Assembly: GCA_041191405.1 (NCBI GenBank)
Contig: JBEEOW010000026.1
Span: 1 to 49,905, forward strand
Length of the DNA stretch: 49,905 nucleotides
Source: JBEEOW01 sp041191405
GTDB taxonomy: Bacteria > Bacteroidota > Bacteroidia > Cytophagales > UBA9547
Reading direction: 5' to 3'
The position numbers were made by a program, and so were the translations under genes. The notes under the pieces are model-generated. The model saw only the letters and a list, made by a program, of their open reading frames with translations, made no database searches and had not been told where the DNA came from. Below, in pieces: positions 15,842 through 25,156 of this stretch (position 1 is the first letter of the stretch; every line of letters begins with the position of its first letter).

Positions 15842-18800
15842 TTACTTCTTAATTTTTTCTCTTGCAGCCTGTTTTTCTTCAAGACTAAGATGTATATCAT
15901 TATCCCTTACTTCTCCCCAATGACTTCCGGCAGGATTCTTTCCTCTATCCACACCCCATTTTACATTGAATCGGCTTCTGAGAACACCAGCCTCCACAAA
16001 CGGACGAATGTTTAATCGTACACCATCATTCAAGTCAGGTTCCCAACCGATGGGTTGTTGCTCTAGTGATTTCCAACGAACGAAAATGTCGTAAGGGGCT
16101 TCACCATGGAGGATGGCTACCAAGTTTTCCTTTAGTTTTTGTGCTGCACTGAACAAACCTTCCGCACCGCTTTCGCCAGCATTCTTTTTGGCTTCACAAC
16201 CGCGAATCCAATCATTTAAATATGTATATATGAGTTTGGAAAGATTATCCTTATCTAATTTGTGGTAATTGACCAAAGCAGAAAATCCATCTTTGCGGCC
16301 ATCCCAAATATGCCAGATGAAAGGTCTGTTTTGAAACTCTTTGCAATGTTGCACAAAAAACTCATCCCGCAGCCAGGCTTCTAAATTGGTGGAGTTTGCA
16401 CCTTCTTTTTGCAGGAGCTGGGTAATGGTTTGGTTGTTCCATTCTCCGGCAAAAACCTGTTGCAAATAATCTCTTAACCTTTCTGCACCGGCTTGTTCTG
16501 CATTTACGGATGGAATACAGAAAATACCATCCTCATCGGCTAAATGGTCAAAGGCTTTTATGGATTCTATTAATACTCTGGCTTCATCAGCCAATTCCAT
16601 TTCCGTATCACTCTCCGCAGGCCAGCGATAGCCCAGTACCCTGGCTAATCCAACTTGCAGTGGGTTTTCTGTTTTGATTGGATGCCCATGAAATAACCAC
16701 TGCGTAGGGTCATCGCTGTAAGGTTTGGGGAGACCGTTTGGATATTTTTCTTCAGCAACTTTCGTCCAATATTCAAAGTCAAAAGGGACTTTCGATAATG
16801 TTGAGTTTGTTATATTTAATTTGTTGTCAATTTTTCGTAAATCTTCTAAATATTTGGATGAGGAACAATAAGCCCAGAGGGCAGGTAAATGAAGTTCATC
16901 ATATGGAGTTATAATGGCTGTATTATTATCGAAAAGTTGCCCTAAATAAATTGTGCATGGTAAATTTGACATTTGCGAAACAGCAATTCCTTTCTTTCCC
17001 CATGCCTCTTTCCCTCTGAATGTGGCTCCATCTTGACATACTTCAGTCATTCGACCAAAACCATCCTCCCAAAATAAAATCATCTCTTTCCCTCCGTACA
17101 AAATGGGCGAGTCTACAGTTCCCTGTTCATATTTCCACCCAGAAAATAGTTTGTATTGTTCCCAAAAAGATTGTGTAAATCTCGGTTTATCACTAGACGC
17201 TATACCTTGCCATCCGTTTGCATAATTATTCAACAATTCAATATCTTCTAACTCTTCAAGCACTATTCTAGAATCAGGGTTTTTTAATTGTCCGTCCTGA
17301 ATTGTTTTCTTGAGATCTACACTTTTTAAAGAATAAGCTTTCCCTTCAGGCAACATTTCAGTAGAGACATCCATGCCAAAAAAAGAATGATTTTTAATTG
17401 GCTTTTCGCCAGACAAAACTAATAGCATTGCCTTCACAACCTCTCCTGATATTTCTATAAATGCACCTGGACCTAGCTTAACAATAAGATTGAATATTTG
17501 ATATTGCAATAATTGTTTTCTAAAACTTTCATAAGTTTTCAGAAATAACCAATTTTGGGGAATTACACAGCTAATAGTACCTCCCAATTTCAGCTGTTTT
17601 ATTAATCGATCTAGAAAAATAGTTGCTAAGTCTTTCCTTGCCTTAATAAAATATTGATCAACATACTTGATAAGAATATCAGTTTGTTTATTTCTACCGA
17701 GGTATGGAACGTTAGTGATTAAAAGCGTAAATTTTCTTGCTAATAATTGCCCTGCTTTTGCAATGCCTGCGGCCATCACCCCACGTTCCAATTGTTCTGT
17801 ATCAGCTTCATTCTCTAATGCTTTTTTTAATACCGGTTGTAGTTCTTCAAAGCTTGCAGTAAATGCATCTGCTTTAATAGTGGCAGGATCAATCAAGCTG
17901 CCCAGTTCAGGTGCTAATTGAAAATGTTCGTACAACATCTTCATACCGTTTTCCAAACGAAGTTTATCATCAGCTTTTTCTACTTTACCAACCAACTTCA
18001 TCCAATCTTCTACCTTGCCTTTTGGTGCAATGCCACTGCAAGCCAAATTCATTTCGGGTAGCTCTTTGTAATGCCCACAAAATTTCCAGGCGGTGAGTGC
18101 CAAATTAAAAGCGGCTATTTGCGTACATCTTGCATCCAATTCTAAGCCGTGCAGGTTTTCAGCAATTACTTTGTCGGTTGCTTGTTCTTTGGTTAAACCT
18201 TCTTCTTGCATTCGCAAAGCCGCAAATACCGGAAACAGCGAAGCCACAAAGTGCCCAGAACCCATGCAAGGGTCTAAGGAAGTTACTTCAGCAGTTTTAT
18301 CTGGCCATCCTTCAAACTTACCTGCGGCAGGCGTTCCATCTTCCAACAAACGCAGGTACTCAAACTTTATAGGTGGTTTTACTCCCGGGTTGCGGCTTAC
18401 CCACCATGCACCCAAAGTATTGTCTATCAGAAAATGAACCATGTAAGGCTCAGTAAACAACTGCGTAACGGCAGGCAGTTTTTCGCCATCTATCTTTTCG
18501 CCACTTTTATTGATTTTCTCTTTTGCTTCGCTTTGCCAAAACTGATACACCCAACCCAATGCATCATCAGCTATGAAGATTTGGTTTTCTAAGGCATCAA
18601 TAATGGTTTCCAGTTTTATGCGTTCGTCTGTTGCATAAGTAACCTGCATCAAAGGGTCATCTGTTCTAAAAATAACAGGTAGCATTTTGCTGGCATAGTT
18701 GGCGGCTGCATCCCATTTATCAACAAAGCCTTCTTCCTTTGCCAACTCTTCGCATTCTTCCATAGTTACTGGTACACCATCCGTATGCATCAGCATTTCA

Positions 18801-19096
18801 TTGGCTTCAAGGAACTTGGCAAACAACATTTTGTGCCAAGTTTCATAAGCTAGTTCATAACTAAGGTGGTCAATTTTTTGAGCTGCGCTACTAGGTAAAG
18901 CATCACCCAACAAACTGGCTTTACTCCGCAGGCTATTTCGTAAGTTGCGTTGCTCATTTGTCATGTGTGCAAAGGGCTCCGGATGGTCCACAGCCATGCC
19001 ATGTAATGCATTGAATGCACCTATTTCTGCCACTCTTCGTGCCTGCTTTACGGCTGTTTCCAGCGTATTTCGTTGTTGAGGTGTAAGTACTGCCAT
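15842..19096 (-). CDS. pglX: BREX adenine-specific DNA methyltransferase PglX
   Basis: A 1084-aa N6-adenine methyltransferase of the PglX family. The SAM-binding motif I is LDPCMGSGHFVASLFPVF near residue 274, and the catalytic motif IV is TNVPYLGR near 459-466, with Val where the textbook motif is (N/D)PPY. Downstream regions include GPGAFIEISGEVVKAMLLV and the target-recognition region around KVPFDFEYW. PglX marks host DNA at the BREX site so that only unmarked DNA is blocked. Its ATG overlaps the brxC stop (TAATG). Length and order fit type I. I cannot predict the methylated sequence. Confidence 0.93.
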   Translation of the reverse strand: MAVLTPQQRNTLETAVKQARRVAEIGAFNALHGMAVDHPEPFAHMTNEQRNLRNSLRSKASLLGDALPSSAAQKIDHLSYELAYETWHKMLFAKFLEANEMLMHTDGVPVTMEECEELAKEEGFVDKWDAAANYASKMLPVIFRTDDPLMQVTYATDERIKLETIIDALENQIFIADDALGWVYQFWQSEAKEKINKSGEKIDGEKLPAVTQLFTEPYMVHFLIDNTLGAWWVSRNPGVKPPIKFEYLRLLEDGTPAAGKFEGWPDKTAEVTSLDPCMGSGHFVASLFPVFAALRMQEEGLTKEQATDKVIAENLHGLELDARCTQIAAFNLALTAWKFCGHYKELPEMNLACSGIAPKGKVEDWMKLVGKVEKADDKLRLENGMKMLYEHFQLAPELGSLIDPATIKADAFTASFEELQPVLKKALENEADTEQLERGVMAAGIAKAGQLLARKFTLLITNVPYLGRNKQTDILIKYVDQYFIKARKDLATIFLDRLIKQLKLGGTISCVIPQNWLFLKTYESFRKQLLQYQIFNLIVKLGPGAFIEISGEVVKAMLLVLSGEKPIKNHSFFGMDVSTEMLPEGKAYSLKSVDLKKTIQDGQLKNPDSRIVLEELEDIELLNNYANGWQGIASSDKPRFTQSFWEQYKLFSGWKYEQGTVDSPILYGGKEMILFWEDGFGRMTEVCQDGATFRGKEAWGKKGIAVSQMSNLPCTIYLGQLFDNNTAIITPYDELHLPALWAYCSSSKYLEDLRKIDNKLNITNSTLSKVPFDFEYWTKVAEEKYPNGLPKPYSDDPTQWLFHGHPIKTENPLQVGLARVLGYRWPAESDTEMELADEARVLIESIKAFDHLADEDGIFCIPSVNAEQAGAERLRDYLQQVFAGEWNNQTITQLLQKEGANSTNLEAWLRDEFFVQHCKEFQNRPFIWHIWDGRKDGFSALVNYHKLDKDNLSKLIYTYLNDWIRGCEAKKNAGESGAEGLFSAAQKLKENLVAILHGEAPYDIFVRWKSLEQQPIGWEPDLNDGVRLNIRPFVEAGVLRSRFNVKWGVDRGKNPAGSHWGEVRDNDIHLSLEEKQAAREKIKK

Positions 19097-22000
19097 TATT
19101 TTAAAATGATTGAGCTTGATGCTTTCAATAAGGTTTCTAATTCAGTTTTCAGTTCTGCTACATAGCTATCTATCTCTGCTTGATTGCTGATTGTTTTGCG
19201 AGGAAGGCTGAATGTTTTTGCCTGAGGTGCAGATAATAAAATTGCATCTTCCAAAGCCGATTGAAACTGGCCAGGCAATGCAGCTTTTTTAGTATCCCAG
19301 GTATATAAAGAAGCTTTTTGTAATTGATTGAGCAATGCATAAGCATCAAGTGATTTAATCTCTGGCTTTACCAACAACTGATGTTTTGCTAAAATGCTAT
19401 GCTTTTGTTCAGGTGTGAGTTTTTTGAAATATTCATTGGCCTGTAAATCGGCAAAACGCAAATCATAGAGGATATTGTATTGCTCTTTGCGTTTGTTTAA
19501 TATAGTTAACAGCTTGTCTGATATAGCATTTAATATTGGTTGAATTAAATCAGGCTCTTGTAACAACAATCTGTTAATTTTTATTGCAGCGGTTTCAATT
19601 TTGAGTTGCTCCATATCAACTTCATCTGGAGCATGGTTATTTAATTCCACCAACAAGTTCCATTGAGGTTCTCTAGCTTCTACAAGTTTTGCCTTTGCAC
19701 TCCAATCGGTAAACTTATTATATAAGTCATCTTTTTGTTGAAGTATATCTAAGAGCCTTTCGTTGCCTTCTTTGTTTTCAATTTCCTTGATAAAATCAAT
19801 ATTGATAGGTTCTGGTCGTGGAGCATCACCACTTACTTTAGTAGCAAGAATTTTTAATTTATTTAGATAATCATTCGAGTATGGAAATATTTCATGGTTT
19901 GTTGGGCAGGTGATACCAGCATCCTGAAATAATTTTTTAATTGAAATTTTATCTTTAGCTGAAAGTACAATTATCTCCCTTTTGAAAGAGGCTTGGCTAA
20001 TTCGGGCAACATTTAAGTTAGTTTCGGTCGTAGATATATGCTGCATATTTTTCAGTACAACCAGCAATGTATCTATTGCATCCTGACTCCAACCATAAGG
20101 TGCTTTCATAAATTGATTTCGGATATCTTTACCAGTTTTAGAGCTATTGCCCATAAAACGTAGGATTTCAGAAGCAACAGGATGCTTGTCTATATCACCA
20201 GTATAGTTCACTGTATTTAATGCATCAGGATTACCTGCCAATGCTTTTGTTAAAGCTTGCCCCCAGTTTAAGAAATCTGCTTTGCTTTTGAACTCAGGAA
20301 ATTGTCTATCAGCTATACTGTTAAGGGCTTCTTGGATATTTTCTTTTAATGTGCCGGTTTGAACCTTGTTTCCACCTGCAAGTAGAATAATGGTTTCATT
20401 GCAAATTTTCTCAATCAAATCCTGTACAGCAGTTTTAGCCTGCGATTGACGGGTTTCCATACTCTTCTTTGCTTGTTCACCTTCCGGAGTAGAGGGTAAG
20501 CCCATTGCATTAATAGCTAAACCGGCAGCTAAGAATTTGATAATTTCCGTTCTAATTTCAGGGTCTCTGAATTTTTTTACAAAGGCATAAGCCAATGGAG
20601 CATTGTTACCTGCGGCACGAATTTCATTCTCTACGGTTGTTTCATTTTCAAACCACCCATCCCGTATCCATAAATTCAATTTATGATCGGTATTGGGTTC
20701 GGTGTCTTTGTCCCATAATTCAAAATCACGGACTATTTTTGAAGTTCCATGAGTAACACTAATTCCTTTGGTTTTGTCTTTGAAGTGAGCCACTATTTTT
20801 TCTCTTCGCAGAGAAAGAATTTGATCTTCACCTGAATTATTGAGTTTAATGTATTGCTTGGTAAATTCTTGTTCCCATTCAGCTCCAATTTTTGTTTGCA
20901 GTTTGTACTCATCATTAATTGGCATCAGTACCTTTTCATCCACCAATTTTTTAATCAGTCCTTTTACTTTGGTGCGGAATGCATCTGAGTTTACATTCAG
21001 ATTATCTATTAACAAATCCGCAATTGTATTATCATTGGATTTGATACCAGTATCAGAAATATTAGTAGAGATTTGGTCTAAAAGAAAAACAGCACTCAAT
21101 ATTCTGCCTTCTATTTCTTCATCACCACCTTTTGCTTTTTTACCTTGAATTAAATTGCTGGTGTCGTTCATTAGTAACCCTGATTGTATAAGGTCTGCAC
21201 GGGTTTGCGTAAAAATGAAATCAGCAGGTACAATAGCACCTACTTCTTTTTCTGCGATTGTTTTTAAGCTATCATCAATTAATCGAAGTTGATTACGTAA
21301 CTGACCTGATGTACCTGCTACATCCACAACCTGTAATACTTTGTACCATAACTTTCTTGTGGATGGTAGCAAAGGGTAATCAGCAACCAAAGTGTTTTTA
21401 TCGTCGGTGAGATATCCAAAAACTGTTCCTTCCAGATTACGTGAAATCTCACCTGAAGAAGCATTCAGCTTTGTGTTTAAAGGAGTAATGGCAGTAGGTT
21501 TCTTATCTAAAATTGTTTTACGAATAACAGTTTGAATATCTGTATTGGTTAACTGAATAGGAACCCTGAAACGTGCCATTAACCTTTGTAAATTAGGCGT
21601 ATCAGATAGTGCATTCTGTCCTGTTCCAATCAAAAAAAACTTCCCATCAAAACGTGAACTTAGATCCTCGGCTAATAATTGAACATCAAAAGCAAGATTT
21701 GCATCGGTTCCAATAAATTGTTGCACCTCATCCAAAATAATGATAGTGCAAGGGATTTTATTGCCAAATGTTAATGGAAGTATTTCTTCCCTGATGGTTT
21801 TTATAAAATCCTCACGGCCAATAGTTTCTGTCTTTGAAAATTGAGAAGTGAAAAGGTCTAACAATTTGCCTTCACTCTCAGCCAACTCTGGCTTCAATTG
21901 AAGAACAGCATTTGCAAGTGAGGTAGAAACAAAAATGTTTTCAATTTCGTTTTTTAAATTCTTACGATTTGTTTCCAAAATAGCTTTAACCCCATCATAG

Positions 22001-22530
22001 ATATTTTCTTTATGCAGCCAGTGTACAAATTTAAAATGATGATATTGTAGTGGAAGCCCTAATGAATTAAGGAAAATTTGTAAAAATGAATAGCGAATAT
22101 CTTTTGATGGAAAATCTCGTAGCGTGCCTGCGATAGATAACTTGCCTTGAATTTTCTGTTTACGATCAATTTCTACAAACAAGTCTTTAATATCCTGTGG
22201 TAATGGCTTTATACTTCGAGCTGTTTTACCATTCGGAAATTCAAAATCATTCCAAAGGTAACTAGCCATTTTTACCAAATGTGACTTACCGCTACCATAA
22301 AATCCACTTACCCAAAAAGTGGGTTGCACGGAACTATTATAGTTTTGAAGATAATATTCTAATATTTTTCTAAGTCCTTCATGATACTCGCCTTCACAGA
22401 CAAATGTTTTTAACTCATATTCAACGATTGAAAGGTCTTCTTTTTCATTAATAGTACTTATCTTGGCAACTCCTTCATTTCTGAGGTTTACTTGCTCTGG
22501 ATTCAGGGTAAATAATTCTTTATTCTTCAT
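19096..22530 (-). CDS. brxC: BREX P-loop ATPase BrxC
   Basis: A 1144-aa protein with Walker A FWVSGFYGSGKSHLVKMASY at about residues 76-95 and Walker B CTIIILDEVQQFIG near 265, followed by a helical body, matching BrxC (DUF6079-like) ATPases. BrxC is required for both modification and restriction in type I BREX and probably works with PglZ, BrxB and PglX. It lies 10 nt after brxB and shares the stop/start overlap TAATG with pglX. Length is typical. No frameshift or missing core motif is seen. Confidence 0.92.
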   Translation of the reverse strand: MKNKELFTLNPEQVNLRNEGVAKISTINEKEDLSIVEYELKTFVCEGEYHEGLRKILEYYLQNYNSSVQPTFWVSGFYGSGKSHLVKMASYLWNDFEFPNGKTARSIKPLPQDIKDLFVEIDRKQKIQGKLSIAGTLRDFPSKDIRYSFLQIFLNSLGLPLQYHHFKFVHWLHKENIYDGVKAILETNRKNLKNEIENIFVSTSLANAVLQLKPELAESEGKLLDLFTSQFSKTETIGREDFIKTIREEILPLTFGNKIPCTIIILDEVQQFIGTDANLAFDVQLLAEDLSSRFDGKFFLIGTGQNALSDTPNLQRLMARFRVPIQLTNTDIQTVIRKTILDKKPTAITPLNTKLNASSGEISRNLEGTVFGYLTDDKNTLVADYPLLPSTRKLWYKVLQVVDVAGTSGQLRNQLRLIDDSLKTIAEKEVGAIVPADFIFTQTRADLIQSGLLMNDTSNLIQGKKAKGGDEEIEGRILSAVFLLDQISTNISDTGIKSNDNTIADLLIDNLNVNSDAFRTKVKGLIKKLVDEKVLMPINDEYKLQTKIGAEWEQEFTKQYIKLNNSGEDQILSLRREKIVAHFKDKTKGISVTHGTSKIVRDFELWDKDTEPNTDHKLNLWIRDGWFENETTVENEIRAAGNNAPLAYAFVKKFRDPEIRTEIIKFLAAGLAINAMGLPSTPEGEQAKKSMETRQSQAKTAVQDLIEKICNETIILLAGGNKVQTGTLKENIQEALNSIADRQFPEFKSKADFLNWGQALTKALAGNPDALNTVNYTGDIDKHPVASEILRFMGNSSKTGKDIRNQFMKAPYGWSQDAIDTLLVVLKNMQHISTTETNLNVARISQASFKREIIVLSAKDKISIKKLFQDAGITCPTNHEIFPYSNDYLNKLKILATKVSGDAPRPEPINIDFIKEIENKEGNERLLDILQQKDDLYNKFTDWSAKAKLVEAREPQWNLLVELNNHAPDEVDMEQLKIETAAIKINRLLLQEPDLIQPILNAISDKLLTILNKRKEQYNILYDLRFADLQANEYFKKLTPEQKHSILAKHQLLVKPEIKSLDAYALLNQLQKASLYTWDTKKAALPGQFQSALEDAILLSAPQAKTFSLPRKTISNQAEIDSYVAELKTELETLLKASSSIILK

Positions 22531-22540
22531 TGTTGTTATT

Positions 22541-23086
22541 TTATAATGTTATTGGCCTTGCTAAATAATCCCATCCATCTCTGGCATCTAACAAACGATA
22601 ATGATTCTGTTCAAACTCCCCTGGAAAAAAGATTAGTAAACGACCTTTAAAATCTTTGTCGCAGCTTTTAATTATTTCTGATAGTCGTGCAAAGCCAAAA
22701 ATTGAAGATACATCTTTTAATGCTATCAATGTATCCTCATCTTGTTCAATTTTATTTATCTCATTTTTTAAGAATTGAATCGCAAAAGGAATAAAAGAAG
22801 CTTCCAACTGATCCACTATCACTTTTGGTTTTTGAAAATAGCTTTCTTTGTATTCATGGTTAGCCATCCAAGAAGGGAAGCATTGTTTTAATGAAATGTC
22901 TTTCCATTTTTTACCTGCTTTAATGGCAGCTCTTTCAAAATCACCTAAATGCAAATCAACCTTACGTTGTTCTGCTGGGTCGTACACCAAAAACCAAATT
23001 CTTTCTTGGCCTGACAATGCAGATGACCACGGTTCATTTATAACCTTTTCATAAGCCTCAACCAATAGATCAATTCGTGTTTTCAT
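22541..23086 (-). CDS. brxB: BREX protein BrxB (DUF1788)
   Basis: A 181-aa protein ending in GRLLIFFPGEFEQNHYRLLD followed by ARDGWDYLA, the signature of the DUF1788/BrxB family, with an N-terminal RIWFLVYDPAEQRKV segment also typical of it. BrxB is a small essential component of type I BREX whose biochemical role is unclear. Its start overlaps the brxA end by 17 nt, and brxC follows after 10 nt. Confidence 0.92.
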   Translation of the reverse strand: MKTRIDLLVEAYEKVINEPWSSALSGQERIWFLVYDPAEQRKVDLHLGDFERAAIKAGKKWKDISLKQCFPSWMANHEYKESYFQKPKVIVDQLEASFIPFAIQFLKNEINKIEQDEDTLIALKDVSSIFGFARLSEIIKSCDKDFKGRLLIFFPGEFEQNHYRLLDARDGWDYLARPITL

Positions 23087-23804
23087 TTATTTCAATTTTG
23101 TTTAAGAGGTTGGTAAAATTTATTGCAGTTACACTACCTGCATATTGATACTGCATTAAATCTTTCTTTGCACATTCGATAGCCAATTCTCTGAGCTTAC
23201 TTTCATAAAGGCACAAAGCATTTACACCGATACTGCCCCAAATAAAATCTCCTCTGTCACCATTGATATAAGCAAGTAAAAAGGCAAAGCAAGCAACACG
23301 ATAGGTTATTTCAGGTTGTGTTCTGATATTCTTAACCTTACCATCAATAAAACCAGCTTGTTTCCATGAACTTGCAAGGTTTTGAGCCATTGACCGACGG
23401 GTATTTGCTGAATATTTATTGGGATGATATTTTTCTATATTTTCTTCAAAAGATTCAACAGTTGTTTTATTTCCAATTGTTGTATTTGAAATTACGTTAA
23501 CACTTTGAGCCAATAAATAATCTTGATTTATAGCATATATAAAGGCAATTAAGGGCTTCTCAGATGAATCTGAAATCATCCAAAAATATTTTAATGCTTT
23601 AAAAAATGGATTTTCAAGATCGAAAGAATATATCTTTGTAAGAAATATTGTAGTACGCTTTATTCCATCCGCAGATTTTTTCCCTGTAACATTATTAGAC
23701 ATTGCTTCAATATATGAATCGTTTTCGATTGCATTAGCCATAACTTTCTCAAGTTCCGAGAACATAATTGTCCGATGCGTATGGATGGTTATAGATTTAT
23801 TCAC
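23070..23804 (-). CDS. brxA: BREX protein BrxA-like (DUF1819-like)
   Basis: First gene of the operon, 244 aa from a GTG at 23804 or 231 aa from the ATG at 23765 (MFSELEKVMANAIE); I slightly favour the ATG. The protein is helical, with YSANTRRSMAQNLASSWKQAG and VKNIRTQPEITYRVACFAFLL matching the winged-helix DUF1819 pattern (a late helix after which the last strand carries a short basic turn). BrxA binds DNA and is needed for BREX function in some hosts. Sequence similarity is weaker than for the other BREX genes; position at the head of the operon and size support the call. Confidence 0.75.
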   Translation of the reverse strand: MNKSITIHTHRTIMFSELEKVMANAIENDSYIEAMSNNVTGKKSADGIKRTTIFLTKIYSFDLENPFFKALKYFWMISDSSEKPLIAFIYAINQDYLLAQSVNVISNTTIGNKTTVESFEENIEKYHPNKYSANTRRSMAQNLASSWKQAGFIDGKVKNIRTQPEITYRVACFAFLLAYINGDRGDFIWGSIGVNALCLYESKLRELAIECAKKDLMQYQYAGSVTAINFTNLLNKIEINENTN

Positions 23805-23945
23805 GTATTATTTTTATTTTTTGTTAGAATTCTAATATCTAACATATTTAAAACAATTGACAATTTGTAAATTTTTACAAGTAAATTTACTTATACTTCT
23901 ACCAATGTGTCATTTATTTTCAAATATAAGAAAAGACACGAACAG

Positions 23946-23991
23946 GTATTAATGTAGGTTTGATTTTCTTAAATTAAATCTACATTAATAC
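23946..23991. promoter_or_regulatory. 16-bp inverted repeat at the BREX promoter
   Basis: GTATTAATGTAGGTTT at 23946-23961 and AAATCTACATTAATAC at 23976-23991 are complementary except for one G:T pair, with a 14-nt centre. The right arm touches the -7 box of the predicted BREX promoter, so it is either an operator over the start site or a hairpin at the 5' end of the BREX mRNA. Confidence 0.6.
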
Positions 23992-24020
23992 AAATATACT
24001 TCAATATACCTAACATACAA
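23991..24020 (-). promoter_or_regulatory. Predicted Bacteroidota-type promoter of the BREX operon
   Basis: On the minus strand: TTG (24020-24018), 19-nt spacer, TATATTTG (23998-23991), matching TTG-N17-23-TAnnTTTG. A second TATATTTG lies at 23928-23921 without a good -33 box. The 5' leader to brxA would be about 180-220 nt. Confidence 0.5.
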
Positions 24021-24026
24021 CAATCC

Positions 24027-24443
24027 CTACCTCAACTCCACATTTTCTCCTTCCAAATGCAAAATCACCTCCAAAGTTGGAGCATAAGTAGTTTTCAAAT
24101 CGCTGTTTATCACAAAACAATAATCACCTTCTTGTATAAGGTAAAGTTGCTCGTTTGGATAGTAAATAATTTGGTCAAAAATAGGAGGGGTGATGAGTTG
24201 GTTTTGCTCATTTTTGATTCCTAGTTTGTCTAAATGAAGTACATAATTGGTGTTATCAGCAGTAAATTCTTCTTTAAATTCTATTTCTTTAAAAGCATTG
24301 AGAAATGAGTTTTTATCGAATTGAATATGCACATTAGGGAAATGCTTAAATATATCTACTAAGCTTTCAAATGTTTGATATACATTTGCTTGTAGTAATA
24401 CTTTGTATTTAGATGCAGAATAATAGATGGATAAAGCTTTCAT
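24027..24443 (-). CDS. Hypothetical protein, 138 aa
   Basis: I do not recognise this protein. It is mostly alternating strands with aromatic residues (YKVLLQANVYQTFESLVDIF, PIFDQIIYYPNEQLYLIQEGDYCFV), suggesting a small beta-rich fold, with no signal peptide, membrane helix or catalytic motif. It follows the SPFH-like gene with a 1-nt gap, so the two are probably co-translated. Its 3' end faces the BREX promoter region. It could be a partner of the SPFH-like proteins. Confidence 0.6.
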   Translation of the reverse strand: MKALSIYYSASKYKVLLQANVYQTFESLVDIFKHFPNVHIQFDKNSFLNAFKEIEFKEEFTADNTNYVLHLDKLGIKNEQNQLITPPIFDQIIYYPNEQLYLIQEGDYCFVINSDLKTTYAPTLEVILHLEGENVELR

Positions 24444-24444
24444 G

Positions 24445-25008
24445 TTAGTTATGATTTTCTAATGAAAAATTGTCAAACTCTATCATAATCCCAAGTTTAT
24501 CAAGCACTTTTGATATTTTTGCTTTAATTTCTGAGTATTTATATAAAATTGCAATTGGGTTATCTTTATCGCATTTCAATACTTCTTTGGTGGTGATATT
24601 TAATATCTGTGCAGAAATATGGTGTTGTATCTTTTCGTGCGTTGCATCGGTGCTGTAGAAATTAAATACTTTTATTGGGTCTATTATTTTGTATAGCACT
24701 CGCCCTGAAATTTTTATTTTCAATTCAGTATTTAAGTATGGAGCTTTGGGCATATTCCAAGTTAATTTCTTTAGGTATTTATCAAATTTATACACTACTA
24801 TTTTTTGATTTGGCTGAATGTCGCTTTGGGTAATTGTACCCATTTTTATCGTTCTTACTAGCGTATTATTTTCATAAATTAAAGCAATGGTATTGTCGTC
24901 TATTTTAATACTATTGCCATTGTTTAATAAGTTGTAAGGTATAGTGAATCCCAATTTTTCAGGTGCATGTATTGGGTCGGGTTGGATAAGTTTTGGGTCA
25001 ATAATCAT
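24445..25008 (-). CDS. SPFH/Band-7-like protein, paralogue 2
   Basis: A 187-aa protein, clearly a paralogue of the gene at 25157-25720 (shared IPY, TIALIYENNTL, KAPYLNTELKIKISG, DATHEKIQHHISAQILNI, KVLDKLGIM). The pattern of a short N-terminal strand region, then NTELKIKISGRVLYKIIDPIKVF and a long amphipathic C-terminal part resembles SPFH (stomatin/flotillin) domains, including the virion-core-like SPFH group in bacteria. It has no membrane anchor. SPFH proteins form membrane-associated oligomeric cages. The family assignment is a pattern-level inference; the duplication is certain. Confidence 0.6.
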   Translation of the reverse strand: MIIDPKLIQPDPIHAPEKLGFTIPYNLLNNGNSIKIDDNTIALIYENNTLVRTIKMGTITQSDIQPNQKIVVYKFDKYLKKLTWNMPKAPYLNTELKIKISGRVLYKIIDPIKVFNFYSTDATHEKIQHHISAQILNITTKEVLKCDKDNPIAILYKYSEIKAKISKVLDKLGIMIEFDNFSLENHN

Positions 25009-25014
25009 GGTTGG

Positions 25015-25156
25015 TATTAAGTATTAGGTACAGGGTATAGAGTACTGAGTGTAAGGAATTAATAATTAAGATTTAGTAAGTCTTAAGTCTTGATTCTTAA
25101 GTCTTAAGTTTAAACTCTAGACTCTAAACTCTTAACTCTCAACTCTCAACTCTCAA
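25015..25156. repeat. Mixed intergenic repeats between SPFH-like paralogues
   Basis: GTACAGGGTATAGAGTACTG-type sequence at 25027-25050 is followed by AAGTCTTAAGTCTT copies and then ACTCTAAACTCTTAACTCTC and CAACTCTCAACTCTC tandem copies to 25156. Both repeat families meet here, at the junction of two duplicated genes. Confidence 0.6.

Noticed and set aside
25111..25156. CTCTCAACTCTCAACTCTC tandem, considered as a CRISPR-like array
   Set aside because: The units are 7-8 nt without spacers and belong to the intergenic repeat family; no cas genes are near.
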